A DNA stretch of 7,947 nucleotides from positions 1 through 7,947 of the forward strand of contig CAJUHL010000074.1 in assembly GCA_910586425.1 (NCBI GenBank), read 5' to 3'. Source of the stretch: an uncultured Bacilli bacterium (GTDB lineage: Bacteria > Bacillota_I > Bacilli_A > RF39 > UBA660). Positions within the stretch are counted from its first letter, which is position 1; the number at the start of each line of letters is the position of its first letter. Made by a program: the position numbers and the translations under genes. This document shows positions 7,194 to 7,947 of the stretch, piece by piece. The notes below the pieces were generated by a model. It saw only the letters and a list, made by a program, of their open reading frames with translations, was not told the DNA's origin and did no database searches.

Positions 7194-7199
7194 ATCAAT

Positions 7200-7583
7200 A
7201 TGATAGAATTGCTAAGCGCTTTGTATGAGTATGTCAAGTCAGGTAAATCTCCTTTGTTGGAGAAAAGCGAACATATTAATAAATATGAACACGGAACTAT
7301 TTATACAATGAGTCTAAGTCTGATATTGTGGCTGAGACTGGAGTACAAAAGAACAGAATGGAGAAAAGAGAAAAAGTATGTAACACTCAAACCGATGAGT
7401 TTAAATATGAAGTATCCATGGTGTCAGGCGTTGAATGATATGGTTACTTCGGAAGAAATATTTTCACAATACTTTTGTATAATTGACAATAAACTTGATT
7501 TTAAAGACAGTGTACCAGAAGAAGAGAGGATGACCGCAAGAAAATGGGCATATGATAACTTCTACATGGCTACGATGACTTAA
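7200..7583 (+). CDS. Small protein, probable immunity protein for the upstream toxin fragment
   Basis: This 127-aa protein is not a family I recognise. It begins with an amphipathic helix (MIELLSALYEYVKSG) and then YEHGTIYTMSLSLILWLRLEY. A basic stretch follows (RTEWRKEKKYVTLK), and it ends in EEERMTARKWAYDNFYMATM. It has no clear signal peptide; the LSLILWL patch is too short and too flanked by charge to be a confident membrane segment, so the protein is probably cytoplasmic. The call rests on position: it lies 29 bp after an AT-rich toxin C-terminus, on the same strand, is similarly AT-rich, and has its own ribosome site. That is the usual toxin-immunity order in polymorphic-toxin loci. If the call is right, it binds and blocks the HExxH domain delivered by kin cells. 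The coding sequence is intact while the toxin is not, as expected of an orphan immunity gene. Confidence 0.6.
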   Translation: MIELLSALYEYVKSGKSPLLEKSEHINKYEHGTIYTMSLSLILWLRLEYKRTEWRKEKKYVTLKPMSLNMKYPWCQALNDMVTSEEIFSQYFCIIDNKLDFKDSVPEEERMTARKWAYDNFYMATMT

Positions 7584-7682
7584 ACAGGACAAATTCTGGC
7601 GGAGTGGGACAAAACCGGCTTCTCGGAACCGCAGCTGGACATAGCCGCCGGGAACATCAGCGCGGGGAGTGCGGATAAATAA
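7584..7682 (+). pseudogene. Second GC-rich scaffold scrap between immunity genes
   Basis: Immediately after the immunity stop codon, and in the same frame, about 32 codons read GQILAEWDKTGFSEPQLDI and then AAGNISAGSADK before TAA at 7680-7682. There is no start codon or ribosome site. The block is GC-rich in the middle of AT-rich DNA. Its LAEWD is encoded by DNA nearly identical to that of LAEWD in the fragment at 6654-6928 (14 of 15 bases), so the two scraps may descend from related scaffolds. It is best read as the tail left by an earlier toxin or scaffold gene. The product family is not recognised. Confidence 0.4.
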
Positions 7683-7709
7683 AGAGTGTTTTTAGAAATG
7701 AGGTTGATA

Positions 7710-7947
7710 ATGTTTTTTGATGAATTGAAAACAATCATAGAAAATAATAATTATATTGAAAAAAGTAAAAAGCTTTTCTGGAAAGCCATGAAAAACTATC
7801 AGGAAGAAGAAAAGGATGAATTTAATAAAAAGTTTAAAGAGTATAATGAAAGAGAAATGACAATCAACGTAAATGATGTTTCGTTTTTGGTTCATAATTG
7901 GCCGGAAGGAGATAGTTGCTGTGTAGTAATAAACATTAATATATCAT
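7710..7947 (+). CDS. Small acidic/lysine-rich protein, probable second immunity gene (3' end beyond window)
   Basis: An open frame starts at ATG 7710 and runs off the window, giving 79 residues with no stop. It begins MFFDELKTIIENNNYIEKSK, continues with a charged helical stretch (NYQEEEKDEFNKKFKEYNER), then MTINVNDVSFLVHNWPEGD and hydrophobic CCVVINI. GAGG at 7700-7703 lies 6 nt upstream of the ATG. An in-frame ATG at 7698 is possible but lacks an upstream ribosome site. It is AT-rich like the previous immunity gene and directly follows a GC-rich scaffold scrap, repeating the scaffold–immunity pattern. No signal peptide is seen. I do not recognise the family, and function is inferred from context only. 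Confidence 0.55.
   Translation, partial: MFFDELKTIIENNNYIEKSKKLFWKAMKNYQEEEKDEFNKKFKEYNEREMTINVNDVSFLVHNWPEGDSCCVVININIS

Noticed and set aside
1..7947. CRISPR array, tRNA, rRNA or riboswitch
   Set aside because: No regularly spaced repeats with unique spacers, no cloverleaf-like segment and no conserved RNA motif were seen on reading both strands.

Overview
The window is AT-rich with strong Shine-Dalgarno sites (a perfect AGGAGG and an AAGGAGAGG). It carries surface-glycan, tyrosine-recombinase and polymorphic-toxin genes, which suggests a low-GC Firmicute, plausibly a gut clostridial (Lachnospiraceae-like) genome. The taxon is an inference; no marker gene is present. The content is accessory throughout.

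Region 1 (about 1-3380, plus strand): one large gene encodes a three-part protein. It has an N-terminal PD-(D/E)xK nuclease of Mrr type, a central STAND-type P-loop NTPase with winged helix, and a long TPR-like helical C-terminus. This is the layout of Avs-like antiphage sensors, with a predicted beta-rich segment between nuclease and NTPase. It is the best candidate in the window for an undescribed defence protein.

Region 2 (3372-5371, minus strand): two family 2 glycosyltransferase genes are coupled by a TAATG stop/start overlap. Their 3' end overlaps the 3' end of the STAND gene by 9 bp, tail to tail.

Region 3 (5372-6600): a complete XerC/D-like tyrosine recombinase on the minus strand is followed by a clear rho-independent terminator, which separates it from the glycosyltransferase pair. 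Upstream of it lie an inverted repeat with a 6-bp centre, a 14-bp perfect palindrome and an 11-bp direct repeat spaced 21 bp. Recombinases beside surface-glycan genes often control phase-variable promoters, but no second copy of a site is visible here.

Region 4 (about 6655-7947, plus strand): this is a mosaic tail of a polymorphic-toxin locus. A GC-rich, start-less scaffold fragment runs into an AT-rich toxin C-terminal fragment with an HExxH zinc-protease motif. A 127-aa probable immunity gene follows, then a second GC-rich scrap ending in a stop codon, then the start of another small immunity-like gene that leaves the window. Both GC-rich scraps encode LAEWD from nearly identical DNA.

Overall the window joins a candidate antiphage sensor, a small glycan-modifying operon, a recombinase, and decayed interbacterial toxin cassettes with retained immunity genes.
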